Below are positions 25,632 through 34,446 of a DNA stretch of 64,000 nucleotides, piece after piece. This DNA comes from Thioalkalivibrio sp. ALE14 (lineage in GTDB: Bacteria > Pseudomonadota > Gammaproteobacteria > Ectothiorhodospirales > Ectothiorhodospiraceae): assembly GCF_000376845.1 (NCBI RefSeq), contig NZ_AQXY01000031.1, positions 1-64,000 on the forward strand, given 5' to 3'. The position numbers were made by a program, and so were the translations under genes. The notes under the pieces were generated by a model. That model saw only the letters and a list, made by a program, of their open reading frames with translations, was not told the origin of the DNA and ran no database searches. Position 1 is the stretch's first letter. Every line of letters begins with the position of its first letter.

Positions 25632-26441
25632 ATGCTCGAAGGCATGTGCCCGCCCAAGGACCGCGAATCCGCACCCCTCGGCCGCGCGACCGCGACCTTC
25701 CGGTTGTATGCCGAGCTGAACGACTTCCTCGCGCCCGAACGGCGATACCAGAGCTTTGAACACGCGTTCGACGGAACCCCTTCGGTCAAGGACCGCATCG
25801 AGTCGCTGGGCGTGCCGCACACGGAGGTTGACCTGGTACTGGTCGACGGGCGGGCAGTGGATTTCGGCCACCGGCTGCGCGGCGGTGAACGGGTGGCGGT
25901 CTACCCGGTGTTCGAGGCCTTCGATGTAGGCGACGTCTCCCGCCTGCGACCCCAGCCGCTGCGCGAACCACGCTTCATCCTCGATGTGCATCTGGGCCGG
26001 CTGGCCGGTTACCTGCGTGCACTGGGCTTCGACTGCCTGTATGCCAACGATTTCTCCGATGAGTACATCATCCGCACCGCGCAGGACGAGCACCGCATTA
26101 TCCTCACGCGTGACACTGGCCTGCTGAAGGACGGCCGGGTGACTCACGGGCGGTACGTGCACGCTACGGACCCATTGCAACAGCTTCGCGAGGTGGTCGA
26201 CCGCTTTCAGCTCGCCGGGCTGTTCGAGCCGTTCTCGCGTTGCATGCGGTGTAACGGCGAGCTCCGGTCGATCGATGGCGCTGCACTCGCCGACTCGGTC
26301 GAGCCGAGCGAGGTGCCGCCCGGGGTGCTCGAGCGCTTCGTCGCATTCGTGCGCTGCAGCGGCTGCGGCCGGGTCTACTGGCGCGGCAGCCACTACGATC
26401 GACTGCGTCAGCGCTTTCGGGCGGTCGGCATCGACATCTGA
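25632..26441 (+). CDS. Mut7-C RNase-domain protein with ubiquitin-like N-terminus
   Basis: The 269-residue protein has an N-terminal MoaD/ThiS-like domain (residues about 20-95, TATFRLYAELNDFL through GERVAVYPVFE) and a Mut7-C/DUF82 PIN-like domain from about 115. Acidic sites are visible in FILDVHLGRLAGYLR and IILTRDTGLLKDG. Four Cys in C-x2-C pairs (CMRC, CSGC) near 206-240 form a zinc ribbon. The family is predicted to cleave RNA. The ATG at 25632 may be preceded by a shorter alternative at MCPPKD. No operon partner is evident. Confidence 0.8.
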   Translation: MLEGMCPPKDRESAPLGRATATFRLYAELNDFLAPERRYQSFEHAFDGTPSVKDRIESLGVPHTEVDLVLVDGRAVDFGHRLRGGERVAVYPVFEAFDVGDVSRLRPQPLREPRFILDVHLGRLAGYLRALGFDCLYANDFSDEYIIRTAQDEHRIILTRDTGLLKDGRVTHGRYVHATDPLQQLREVVDRFQLAGLFEPFSRCMRCNGELRSIDGAALADSVEPSEVPPGVLERFVAFVRCSGCGRVYWRGSHYDRLRQRFRAVGIDI

Positions 26442-26894
26442 CCCTGTGCGGCCTGGCATGATCTCCGAGGTCATCAAGCCCCTGAAAAAGGCGATCTGCA
26501 GGATGTCCAGAAGCCAGTGCGCAGGCCCCGGATGGGGCGCGTTACACCCGGGAAACGCGATGGGACTTTGGGGTCAGACCTTGCCTTTTGCCCCGCATCA
26601 AGGGAGAGGCAAGAGGCAAGGTCTGACGCCATGACTCCCTTGCCCCCTACCGCCTTCCTTGTCGACCTGGTGCGACGAGACGGGTCATCCGAGAGTGTCC
26701 GGCAAGGCGTAAGAATCACGACATAACGGGGTCGGACCACGATAACTTGCTGTAGCAGAAGGACTTTCGTGCGCTCAAGGATGATTTCTGAGCCTTAGCG
26801 AGGGCATTTCGCCCCCGAAATGGTGCCTTCCCGGCACGAACGGGGCTCGGGGTCAGACCATGATGCCCCGAGCGAGGGGCAACATGGGCTCGGG
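26442..26894. repeat. Repeat-filled intergenic region
   Basis: The region contains the inverted repeat at 26573-26627, the second copy of the ACGGGGTCGGACCACG repeat at 26726-26755, and a partial GGGGTCAGACC unit at about 26851. No gene is recognisable. Confidence 0.6.
26573..26627. repeat. Inverted repeat, GTCAGACCTTGC family
   Basis: GTCAGACCTTGCC and GGCAAGGTCTGAC form perfect 13-base arms. Same family as 24259-24313, with a compensating change at the inner pair. Imperfect or half copies occur near 27770-27828, 30075, 30192, 30308, 32634 and 38771. Confidence 0.7.
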
Positions 26895-27164
26895 TCACAA
26901 CGTGTCGTAATGGCCGCCGATCGCGAAGACGTAGATGGCTTGATCGTCGAAGCGGTAGATCAGGCGATCCCGGGAGGAGAGACGTCGGGACCAGAAGCCC
27001 GACAGCGAATGCCGAAGGGGCTCCGGCTTACCCGTTCCCGTAGCTGGATCGTTCCGGAGCATTTCCTTGAGGATCCGGCGCAGCGCTCGATCCAGCTTTG
27101 GGTCGCGCTCCCGGAGCGTTTCGTACGCCGCCCAGGTATTACCCTCGAATACCAGTGATCTCAT
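26895..27164 (-). CDS. yoeB: YoeB-type toxin
   Basis: The 89-residue protein matches Txe/YoeB: MRSLVFEGNTWAAYETLRERDPK at the start, LRHSLSGFWSRRLSSRDRLIYRFDD in the middle and the typical ending GGHYDTL. YoeB is a ribosome-dependent mRNA interferase. Conserved Arg and the C-terminal His-Tyr are present. Its start lies inside the end of the antitoxin gene (26-base overlap), ensuring coupled synthesis. Confidence 0.9.
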   Translation of the reverse strand: MRSLVFEGNTWAAYETLRERDPKLDRALRRILKEMLRNDPATGTGKPEPLRHSLSGFWSRRLSSRDRLIYRFDDQAIYVFAIGGHYDTL

Positions 27165-27417
27165 CCATCTCCCCTTCCGTGGGACGGTAGCCTTCTCCCT
27201 TCCGATGGGTAACGGCCGAATCGGCGATCTGCTGCATCAGGCTGGAGTTCTGGAGGACGTAGAGCGTTTCCTGCTCCCTTTCCCAGTCGTCCGCACTCAT
27301 CACCACAAAGGCCTCACCCGCTCGGCGCGTGACCTTGAGCGGCGTGTGCGTAGTGACGGCCTCTTCCACGAAGGCCTTCAGGTTCTCGCGAAACCGGTTC
27401 ACGCTGACTGTTTCCAT
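27139..27417 (-). CDS. yefM: YefM-type antitoxin
   Basis: The 92-residue protein begins METVSVNRFRENLKAFVEEAV, the Phd/YefM DNA-binding fold, and contains TRRAGEAFVVMSADDWE. The C-terminal half (residues about 55-92) would wrap the YoeB toxin. The start is set at ATG 27417, matching the family; upstream codons lie in the operator. An inverted repeat GTACGG/CCGTAC sits just upstream. Confidence 0.88.
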   Translation of the reverse strand: METVSVNRFRENLKAFVEEAVTTHTPLKVTRRAGEAFVVMSADDWEREQETLYVLQNSSLMQQIADSAVTHRKGEGYRPTEGEMDEITGIRG

Positions 27418-27431
27418 GCCGGACCTCAAAC

Positions 27432-27448
27432 GTACGGACGTACCGTAC
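27432..27448 (-). promoter_or_regulatory. Putative YefM operator
   Basis: GTACGG and CCGTAC form a perfect inverted repeat with a 5-base spacer, 15 bases upstream of the yefM start. YefM-YoeB complexes repress their operon at GTAC-containing palindromes. Confidence 0.6.
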
Positions 27449-27952
27449 AACTATAGACATCCTTCAGGTTCGGTTCAATTGCGTCTTCCGGCGCACCGTT
27501 CCCACATGACGTACCGGAGGAAGAGGACACCGACCTTTCAGGGAAGATCCGGCAACGCCAATGCGCCTGGGAAGGTCTCGTGACGAGAGAGAGGACACCC
27601 ATCTTCTTCCTGGGGCCACACGGTCATTCCGGCCAGAGCGAAGCGCAGTGCCGGGATCTCTGGCGTCCCCTCCTGCCCCGGCGCCCGAGATCCCGGATAA
27701 CCGCTGCACGGCTTCCGGGATGACGATGCGTGGCGGCGGGGTCGGGCCTTGCGGTGTGGGGCTGGGCGCAGGGGTTGGACGTTGCTTCTTGCCTGCCTTG
27801 CTGGCCAGGGCCAAAAGGCAATGTCTGACCCTCTTGTTGTTGCACTCTGGTCGTTACAGCAGATCAACTCCAGGCGCGACAGACTGCTAGGATGACTTTT
27901 TCTTGACGATGCCGGCTCAAGAAAAGCCGGATTTGTGGCAAGGATCGCGAGC
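27449..27952. repeat. Repeat-filled intergenic region
   Basis: It contains two GAGGACACC units. The first, 27517-27580, continues with GATCCGGCAACGCCAATGCG and is shared with 34494. The second, 27586-27665, continues with a GTCATTCCGGCCAGAGCG block and is shared with 29977. An imperfect GTCAGACC-type inverted repeat follows at about 27770-27828. No gene is recognisable. Confidence 0.55.
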
Positions 27953-29914
27953 ATGCCGAACACGTATTTCGAAAAGACCGTGGATTTCACTCGGCTGCTT
28001 TTCGAATGCCCCAGGATCGAACAGGCCCACCAGCAGTGGCTGCAGGCGCTGGACGCGATTCCGGACCCCATCCTGCTGCACGACAGCGACGGACGGATCC
28101 TGCGCGTCAACCAGGCCTACGCCGAAAAGGCGGGCGCGTCCTATGGCGAGCTGATCGGGTCACCCTACTGGCACTTTTTCCCGCGTCAGGACGACCCCCT
28201 GCCCGAGTGCCGGGCGATCGCCGAAGGGGCGGATTACCGAAGCCGAGAACTCCATCTGGCCTCGGGGGAGGCTTACCAGCTCTTCGCGTATGCCGTCCGG
28301 GATCCGGAAGCGGATCAGCGCTTCGCATTCAACGTCTTCCGTGATATCACCGACGAGGTCCGCCATCGGCAACAGCGGCAGGAGCAGGAGGCCTTCTTTA
28401 CCACCCTGGCAGAGACTGCCCGGGACGCCGTCGTGGTCATGGACCCGGAAGGCAAGGTGGCGTACTGGAACCGGGCAGCCGAGGAGGTTTTCGGATATTC
28501 CTCCGGGGAGGTGCTGGGGAAGCCCCTGCATCCGCTGATTGCCGCACCCCGGCACCAAGGGAAATATGAGGCGGGCCTGCGCCACTTTGTGGAGACCGGG
28601 GAGGGGCCCGTCGTCGGGGATACCCTGGAGCTGGAGGCTCAACACAAGGACGGAACGGTCTTCCTGGTGGAACTGTCGGTTTCGGCGGTTCAGTTCGGGG
28701 GCGGCTGGCACGCCCTCGGGATCCTGCGGGATATTACCCGGCGCAAGACTCGCGAACGCCGGCTTACGCGAACGACCGAGTACCTGCGAGCCCTGGTCCA
28801 GGCCCATTCCGCGCTTGTGACTGCCACAGAAGAAAGCCAGTTATTCCAGGATGTCTGCCAGGCCCTGGCCGATGCCCGGGAGTACCCCCTGGTCTGGGTA
28901 GGGATGGCTCGGAAAGAGGCCGGCCACCCGGTGGAAGTAGTGGCATCGGCAGGCACCCGCACGGATTATCTGGAAACCATCGTGGTGACCTGGGGTAGTC
29001 GCGAGCAAACAGGTCAGGGCCCTACCGGCCGGGCCATCCGGGAGGGCAAGCCCCAAATGACCCGCAACATCGCCACCGACCCCAGCTTTACCCCCTGGCG
29101 GGAGCCGGCCAGGGAACGCGGATTCGCGTCTTCCATCGCCCTGCCTCTCCAGATCGATGGCGAGGCCGTTGGGGCCCTCAACGTGTATGCCAACGAGCCC
29201 GAGGCCTTTGACGATGAAGAGCAGTCTCTGCTGGCAGGACTGGCAAAGGACCTCGCTCGCGGCCTCGAGGCCCTGCGTACACAAAAGGAGCGCGACGAGA
29301 GCCAGACAGCTCTGCAGGAGGCCCTGGTCGATACGGTCGAAGCGATCGCGCGTCTGGTAGACAAGCGCGACCCCTACACGGCCGGCCACCAGAAGCGCGT
29401 GGCCGAACTGAGCCAGGCGATCGGCCGCAAGCTCGGATTGCCCGAGGACCGGGTCAAGGGCCTCTACCTCGCCGGCCTGATCCACGACCTGGGCAAGATC
29501 AGCATCCCCGCCGAGATTCTGAGCCGCCCGGGTACGCTGTCACCCAAAGAGTTCGAGCTCATCAAGGACCATGCCCGGGCCGGCTACGACATCATCCGGG
29601 ATATCGCCTTCCCGTGGCCGGTGGCGGACGCCGTCCTTCAGCATCACGAGCGGCTGGATGGGTCCGGCTACCCCGACGGCCTGAGCGGTGACGAGATCCT
29701 TCTCGAGGGACAAATCCTGGCCGTAGCGGATGTGGTGGAGGCCGTTTGTTCACACCGCCCCTACCGACCGGCCTTCGGCATCGAGGCGGCCCTGGACGTC
29801 ATCCAGAAGGGGCGCGGGACCCAGTTCAGCCCCGAGATCGTGGATACCTGCCTGGCACTGTTCCGGGAGGATGGTTTTCTGTGGGCAGATACCGAAGCAA
29901 GGCCGGGCCCCTGA
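27953..29914 (+). CDS. PAS-PAS-GAF-HD-GYP cyclic-di-GMP phosphodiesterase
   Basis: The 653-residue protein has two PAS domains (about residues 35-145 and 150-275), a GAF domain (about 285-440, with TRNIATDPSFTPWREPARERGF) and a C-terminal HD-GYP domain. The latter shows LIHDLGKISIPAEIL and HHERLDGSGYPDGLSGDEI, with all metal-binding His/Asp and the GYP triad. It should hydrolyse c-di-GMP in response to a ligand or redox cue. There is no membrane segment, so it is cytoplasmic. The ATG at 27953 has AAGGA eight bases upstream; a GTG six codons earlier is also open. Confidence 0.9.
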   Translation: MPNTYFEKTVDFTRLLFECPRIEQAHQQWLQALDAIPDPILLHDSDGRILRVNQAYAEKAGASYGELIGSPYWHFFPRQDDPLPECRAIAEGADYRSRELHLASGEAYQLFAYAVRDPEADQRFAFNVFRDITDEVRHRQQRQEQEAFFTTLAETARDAVVVMDPEGKVAYWNRAAEEVFGYSSGEVLGKPLHPLIAAPRHQGKYEAGLRHFVETGEGPVVGDTLELEAQHKDGTVFLVELSVSAVQFGGGWHALGILRDITRRKTRERRLTRTTEYLRALVQAHSALVTATEESQLFQDVCQALADAREYPLVWVGMARKEAGHPVEVVASAGTRTDYLETIVVTWGSREQTGQGPTGRAIREGKPQMTRNIATDPSFTPWREPARERGFASSIALPLQIDGEAVGALNVYANEPEAFDDEEQSLLAGLAKDLARGLEALRTQKERDESQTALQEALVDTVEAIARLVDKRDPYTAGHQKRVAELSQAIGRKLGLPEDRVKGLYLAGLIHDLGKISIPAEILSRPGTLSPKEFELIKDHARAGYDIIRDIAFPWPVADAVLQHHERLDGSGYPDGLSGDEILLEGQILAVADVVEAVCSHRPYRPAFGIEAALDVIQKGRGTQFSPEIVDTCLALFREDGFLWADTEARPGP

Positions 29915-30453
29915 GTGCCGTGCGGAGAGTCAACGGAAGGCGCATGCGCTACGGGGCTCGAAAATGAGAAAGGAATGAGAAAGAGGACACCCATCTTCTT
30001 CCGGGGGCCACGCCGTCATCCCGGCCGGAGCGAAGCGGAGAGCCGGGACCTCTGACGTCCGCGTCCGAGTGCTCGGAGTCAGGCCTTGCCTTTCGCCGAG
30101 CAACTGCCGCATCAGGCCGCCAATTCCCACAACACGTCGGGATGGCGGTCGGCGATCTTCAACAGGGTTTGCGCGGAGCCAGAAGCGTCGGGGGTCAGAC
30201 GTTGCCTTCATGCCTTTTGCCCCCTGACAGCCGGTTGGAGCCCAGGCAGTTCCAACCGATTGCCACGGCCTCTGCGAGGCCTCGCAATGACCGCGGGGAA
30301 TAGCGGGGGCCGGACCTTGCCCTTTGCCCTCAGCCTCACATTCGAGTCAGAAACCACGGTTTGATCCGATAATGTCCGGAATCCGGGCGACTGACCGGGT
30401 GCTTGACCCACGGGAGGGTGCTTTCCATGCTCGCCTCTTGAAAGGAGGAGTCG
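29915..30453. repeat. Repeat-filled intergenic region
   Basis: Contents: GAGAAAGAGGACACCCATCT block at 29977-30060 with the CCGGCCGGAGCGAAGCGGAG segment; half copies of the GTCAGACCTTGCC repeat at about 30075, 30192 and 30308; REP-like element at 30251-30296. No gene is recognisable. Confidence 0.55.
30251..30296 (+). repeat. REP-like palindromic repeat
   Basis: CGATTGCCACGGCCTCTGCG followed by AGGCCTCGCAATGACC. Same family as 18427, 31724 and 34560. Confidence 0.6.
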
Positions 30454-31647
30454 ATGCAGTTCTCGCAAAAGGTGCAGCGGATCAGCGGGCGGTTGTTGAA
30501 CGCCATCACCGTCGCTTTCGTGGTCCTGCTGGCGGGCATGATCGTGATTGTGGGCAACAGCCTGTGGCAGAACCAGCGCCTGCTGGCCGAGCTGCATCAC
30601 ATCACCGAGGAGCGAGGACAGCGCATCCAGCTGGCGTCCGATCTGCTGGAGGCCGCCTACAATCGCCACCAGACCATGGTGAATCAGGTCATCACCGACG
30701 ACCCCTTCGAGCGTGATGACCTGATGATGGAGTACCACCGCTGGGGGCACCGGGTCGGCGAGGTGCGCGCGGCCCTCGATGAGCGCGTGACCGAGGATGC
30801 GGCGCGGGCAAGGCTTGAGGAACAGGATGCCCTGATCCCGGACATCGTGAAGCTGCAAGACCAGGTGGTGGACCTGGCGGCCCGCGAGGAGATCGCGCCG
30901 GCAATGGCAATCCTGAGCGAGCGTCTGTTTGATCTTGATCGGGAGTTCGACAGCTCCATCGAGGCGTTGCGAGCACATGAACGCGCACAGATGGAAGCGG
31001 CAGCCGAGCGCGCTGGCAAAGTCGGGGCGCACACGCAGCGCTTCATGCTGGTGTTCGGTGGGGGCGGCGTGGTGTTCGCGTTGGCTCTGATTCTGCTCAC
31101 CCGGCGGACCCTGGTGACCATGCACCATGATTTGCGCGAGCAGGCGTCACAGCTCGACGAGGCCGGACGCCAGCTGCAACACGAGGCTAGCCACGACCCG
31201 CTGACCGGTCTACCCAACCGGCGCGCTTTCTATAAGCGCCTGCAGGATGCAATCGCCTGGTCCCAACGGACCGGCGAAGCGTTCTCCGTAGGCTTCATCG
31301 ATCTCGACCAGTTCAAGCCGGTGAACGATCGGTTCGGACACGCGGCGGGCGACGAACTGCTGGGGGTGGTCGCCCGCCGGCTGGAGGAGGCGCTCAGCGA
31401 GCCGGCCTGTGTGGCCCGGGTCGGGGGTGACGAGTTTGCGGTGCTACTGTTCGGAGAGGATTCAACCGAAGCCGAGGGGAAGCGACTGCAGGCGGCGGTG
31501 TCCCGGCCGGTCCAGCTTGCTGCGGGCGAGGTCACGCCGGCGATGACTCTGGGTTGGGCCTGCGGTCCGGGAGACGGCGATCCAGACGAACTGCTGGGGC
31601 GAGCCGACCGCGCGATGTATGGTCTCAAGGCGGGGCGCGGGACGTAG
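30454..31647 (+). CDS. Membrane-bound diguanylate cyclase (GGDEF)
   Basis: The 397-residue protein has two transmembrane segments (about residues 17-36 and 198-215) flanking a helical periplasmic sensor of about 160 residues resembling the four-helix bundle of chemoreceptors. A GGDEF domain follows from about 245, with DPLTGLPNRRAF, FIDLDQFKPVNDRFGHAAGD and the intact active site ARVGGDEFAVL. The product-inhibition I-site RxxD five residues upstream is missing, so feedback inhibition may be absent. AAAGGAGG precedes the ATG by five bases. It is likely to make c-di-GMP, opposing the HD-GYP protein upstream. Confidence 0.9.
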   Translation: MQFSQKVQRISGRLLNAITVAFVVLLAGMIVIVGNSLWQNQRLLAELHHITEERGQRIQLASDLLEAAYNRHQTMVNQVITDDPFERDDLMMEYHRWGHRVGEVRAALDERVTEDAARARLEEQDALIPDIVKLQDQVVDLAAREEIAPAMAILSERLFDLDREFDSSIEALRAHERAQMEAAAERAGKVGAHTQRFMLVFGGGGVVFALALILLTRRTLVTMHHDLREQASQLDEAGRQLQHEASHDPLTGLPNRRAFYKRLQDAIAWSQRTGEAFSVGFIDLDQFKPVNDRFGHAAGDELLGVVARRLEEALSEPACVARVGGDEFAVLLFGEDSTEAEGKRLQAAVSRPVQLAAGEVTPAMTLGWACGPGDGDPDELLGRADRAMYGLKAGRGT

Positions 31648-31650
31648 CCG

Positions 31651-31770
31651 GAGAAAGAAGACACCACCTTTCCGATCCGATGCGGCACCGCGAAAGCTAC
31701 CAACAAGGTCTCGGGCCAGTTCGGCCGATTGGTGCGGCCTCTTCGAGGCCTCGCAATGACGGTGGGCCGG
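31651..31770 (+). repeat. Composite repeat: GAGGACACC-like unit plus REP-like element
   Basis: GAGAAAGAAGACACCACCTT begins the unit, followed by CAACAAGGTCTCGGGCC. A REP-like element with CGATTGGTGCGGCCTCTTCG and AGGCCTCGCAATGAC follows at about 31724. It has the same order as 34494-34608. Confidence 0.6.
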
Positions 31771-31821
31771 GCTTGCGTGCGCTCAAACGCCACGAACCGT
31801 GAGCGGAGGTCTGGTGGCTGC

Positions 31822-32139
31822 CTAGTCCTTCTTCGACGCTCCACCAGGGAGGTGCAGCAGGCGTTCGCTTCGCCAGACGCGGACAATCCTCACCCGACCG
31901 GGATCACGCCGGTACACGATGCGGAACGGTGGATGGACGACCTCTCGCAGGAACGGCTGGTCAAATTCGGGCACTACCCTGCCGATGTCGGGGTGGTCGT
32001 TCAGGGCCTGGACTCGTTGGAAAATCTCTTGCACCAGCCTCTGTCCGACCTCCGGCACGCCTTGCTCCGAGTACCACTCCTGCATCTGCTCGAGATCGCG
32101 CAGGGCGGATTCGGCAAACGTGATCGTAATGCCGGGCAT
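31822..32139 (-). CDS. ParE/RelE-family toxin
   Basis: The 105-residue protein starts MPGITITFAESALRDLEQM and carries the family pattern EWYSEQGVPEVGQRL, HPDIGRVVPEFDQPFLREV and FRIVYRRDPGRVRIVRVWRSERLL. ParE toxins poison gyrase; RelE relatives cut mRNA, and the sequence alone does not settle which. The ATG at 32139 is 4 bases after the antitoxin stop. Longer upstream frames cross the antitoxin gene. Confidence 0.85.
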   Translation of the reverse strand: MPGITITFAESALRDLEQMQEWYSEQGVPEVGQRLVQEIFQRVQALNDHPDIGRVVPEFDQPFLREVVHPPFRIVYRRDPGRVRIVRVWRSERLLHLPGGASKKD

Positions 32140-32143
32140 ATTG

Positions 32144-32410
32144 CTAGTTGAGACCGAGCTGCGCCCTGGCTTCGTCCAGCGAGAGTTCCCGGCCGGCCTC
32201 CAGGTCCGCCAGACCCGCGACGACGGCCCGCATGAATTCCCGCTCTTCCTCGGCCTTTTCGTAATCCGCCACCGACTGCACCACGGCAACACCCCTGCCC
32301 CTGCTAGTCAGCAGTACGGGCCGGTGAACCTCGGCCACGTGTTTCATAACCCGTCCCGGATTCGCCTTCAGGTCGGTCAGGGGGACCAGGTCTTCGGAAA
32401 ATTTGATCAT
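32144..32410 (-). CDS. Phd/YefM-family antitoxin
   Basis: The 88-residue protein begins MIKFSEDLVPLTDLKANPG, with RPVLLTSRGRGVAVVQSVADYE, typical of Phd-fold DNA-binding antitoxins. The C-terminal half (EEEREFMRAVVAGLADLEAG) would mask the partner toxin. GGAG nine bases upstream supports the ATG at 32410. It is the first gene of a two-gene operon with the ParE-like toxin. Confidence 0.85.
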   Translation of the reverse strand: MIKFSEDLVPLTDLKANPGRVMKHVAEVHRPVLLTSRGRGVAVVQSVADYEKAEEEREFMRAVVAGLADLEAGRELSLDEARAQLGLN

Positions 32411-33015
32411 CACGATCCGCTCCATCATAAGCCGCCGTCAGGGCGGACTATAGCACCTGTTAAAAGGGCCATGGAGAGCACTCTGCGGAGCAAGAGGACA
32501 CCCATCTTGTTCACATGCCGCCCTTCTCCCGCAGGAGCCCAGCCCGCTGGGCGACGGGGCGCTGGATACGGCCGATCGGCGAGAGGGCTCGCCTCCTACA
32601 GGACCTTCGGGGCCTGGCCTTGTGCTGGGTCGCGAGGTCAGGCCTTGCCTTCGGCCAACCTGCCTCACGTTCGAGTCAACGCGCGGGCAATGGGATCAAA
32701 CGCGGGCTTTTGGCTCATGGCCGCGCATTGACGGGCTTCGGGAGAAAGCTCCAGTCTCGACTTCGTGCCCGGGTGCCGCCAGGCAATCGGTGTCGCCGCC
32801 CGGACCAACAGCCGCCTTGTCGCGGCCGCCCGCCTCGAGCCGGGTTTCCGGAGAGCCGTTTAGCCCACCATCGGAGAGGTCTCGTTGAACGTCCCTGACA
32901 TTCCCGCGTCACCTTGGGATCGGCATGGGTCGAGCGTGGATCGCGGCCGGCTCGGGGACGGTGCCACGACCGCCACGCCGGCGCGTTCGTCCCTCGCCTC
33001 CGATTCGGGCCGCGC
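32411..33015. repeat. Repeat-containing intergenic region
   Basis: GGAGCAAGAGGACACCCATC occurs at 32487-32512 and a GTCAGGCCTTGCC half repeat at 32634-32647. The remainder to 33015 has open frames but none with a recognisable product. The phospholipase D-like gene starts at 33016. Confidence 0.5.
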
Positions 33016-34446
33016 ATGAGACGTGGGCGCTTTCTCCTGCTCGGCTTGCTGGCCGCATACCTCGTGACCGGCGCCTATCACCTGTACAAGCCGCTTCCCG
33101 AGGGGCTCGATGTCGCCACGCCCTACCGTCCCGCCGAGGGGGTCGAGTTCCTCGCGGATTCCACGTGGACGGATACGCAGGGCAATCAGCACACCGAGCA
33201 CGAGATATTCGATGGCGCCCTGGAGATGATCGGACAGGCGCAGTCGCTGGTGGTCGCGGATTTCTTTCTGGTCAACCAGTTCGCGGCCAGATCCGATACT
33301 GCGCATCGCCCGCTCTCGAGCGAGTTCGTCCTGGGACTTTCGGAACGGCAAGCGCAACGGCCCGGAGTCCAGATGCTGCTGATCACCGATCCATTCAACA
33401 CCCTCTACGGCGGCATCAAGCAGCCCCTGTTTTCCCGGCTGGAGGCGAATGGCATACCGGTGATCGAAACGGATCTGCGGGCCCTGCGGGATCCCAACCC
33501 CCTGTGGTCGACCGCCTGGCGCATCTGCTGTCAGTGGTTCGGCAACAGCTCGCACGGCGGTTGGCTGCCGAACCCGGTGGGCGATACACCCGTCACCCTG
33601 CGCACGTACTTCGCGCTTCTAAACTTCAAGGCGAACCACCGCAAGACGCTGGTCACGGATGGGCCGGACGGCTGGACCGGGCTGGTGACTTCGGGTAATC
33701 CGCATGATGCCAGCAGCCGGCACGACAACATCGCCGTGCGTTTCCGGGGCGCCGCGGCCATCGACCTGCTGCACACCGAACGCGCGGTCGCAGAGTTCTC
33801 GAATGGAACCCGAACGGCCCTTCCGGATCGCGTGGAAGCGAACGGAGCCGTCGATTCGCCCGTCCGGATCCGAATCCTGACCGAGTCACGGGTCCGCGAC
33901 GCCGCCCTGGAGATGATTGACACCGCGGCTCCCGGAGACCAGCTGGACCTGTGGATGTTCTACCTCTCGCACCGGGGGATCGTGAAGGCCCTTCTGGACG
34001 CACAGCAGCGCGGCGTCGACCTGCGGGTGCTTCTCGATCCGAACCGTGATGCATTCGGCCGGGAAAAGCAGGGAATACCCAACCGGCAAGTGGCGCTGGA
34101 GTTGAACGCCGGGGACGTTCCGGTGCGCTGGTGCAACACCCAGGGCGAACAGTGCCACGCGAAGATGCTCCTGCATCGTCCTCGCGATGGCGATGCCACG
34201 CTGCTTGCGGGCTCCGCGAACTTCACCCGGCGCAACCTGGACAATTTCAACCTGGAGACCAACGTGCAGATTCAGGCCGAGGCCGGGACTCCGGTGATCG
34301 CCGATGCCACCGAATTCTTCGATACCCGCTGGCACAACGAGCAGGGCCGGGTTCACAGCCTCCCCTACCAGGAATATGCCGACGACTCCCGGTTGCGCTA
34401 CTGGCGCTACCGGATGATGGAGGCAACCGGGCTGTCTTCTTTCTAA
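33016..34446 (+). CDS. Phospholipase D-family protein
   Basis: The 476-residue protein has an N-terminal signal anchor (MRRGRFLLLGLLAAYLVTGAY) and two HKD-type active-site motifs. These are NHRKTLVTD near residues 213-221, with the full H-x-K-x4-D spacing, and CHAKMLLH near 378-385, followed by GSANFTRRN. Paired HKD motifs form one active site for phosphodiester cleavage or transfer, as in cardiolipin synthases and phospholipases. The protein is probably anchored facing the periplasm. The ATG at 33016 is chosen because the signal anchor follows directly. No operon partner is seen; repeats lie on both sides. Confidence 0.85.
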   Translation: MRRGRFLLLGLLAAYLVTGAYHLYKPLPEGLDVATPYRPAEGVEFLADSTWTDTQGNQHTEHEIFDGALEMIGQAQSLVVADFFLVNQFAARSDTAHRPLSSEFVLGLSERQAQRPGVQMLLITDPFNTLYGGIKQPLFSRLEANGIPVIETDLRALRDPNPLWSTAWRICCQWFGNSSHGGWLPNPVGDTPVTLRTYFALLNFKANHRKTLVTDGPDGWTGLVTSGNPHDASSRHDNIAVRFRGAAAIDLLHTERAVAEFSNGTRTALPDRVEANGAVDSPVRIRILTESRVRDAALEMIDTAAPGDQLDLWMFYLSHRGIVKALLDAQQRGVDLRVLLDPNRDAFGREKQGIPNRQVALELNAGDVPVRWCNTQGEQCHAKMLLHRPRDGDATLLAGSANFTRRNLDNFNLETNVQIQAEAGTPVIADATEFFDTRWHNEQGRVHSLPYQEYADDSRLRYWRYRMMEATGLSSF

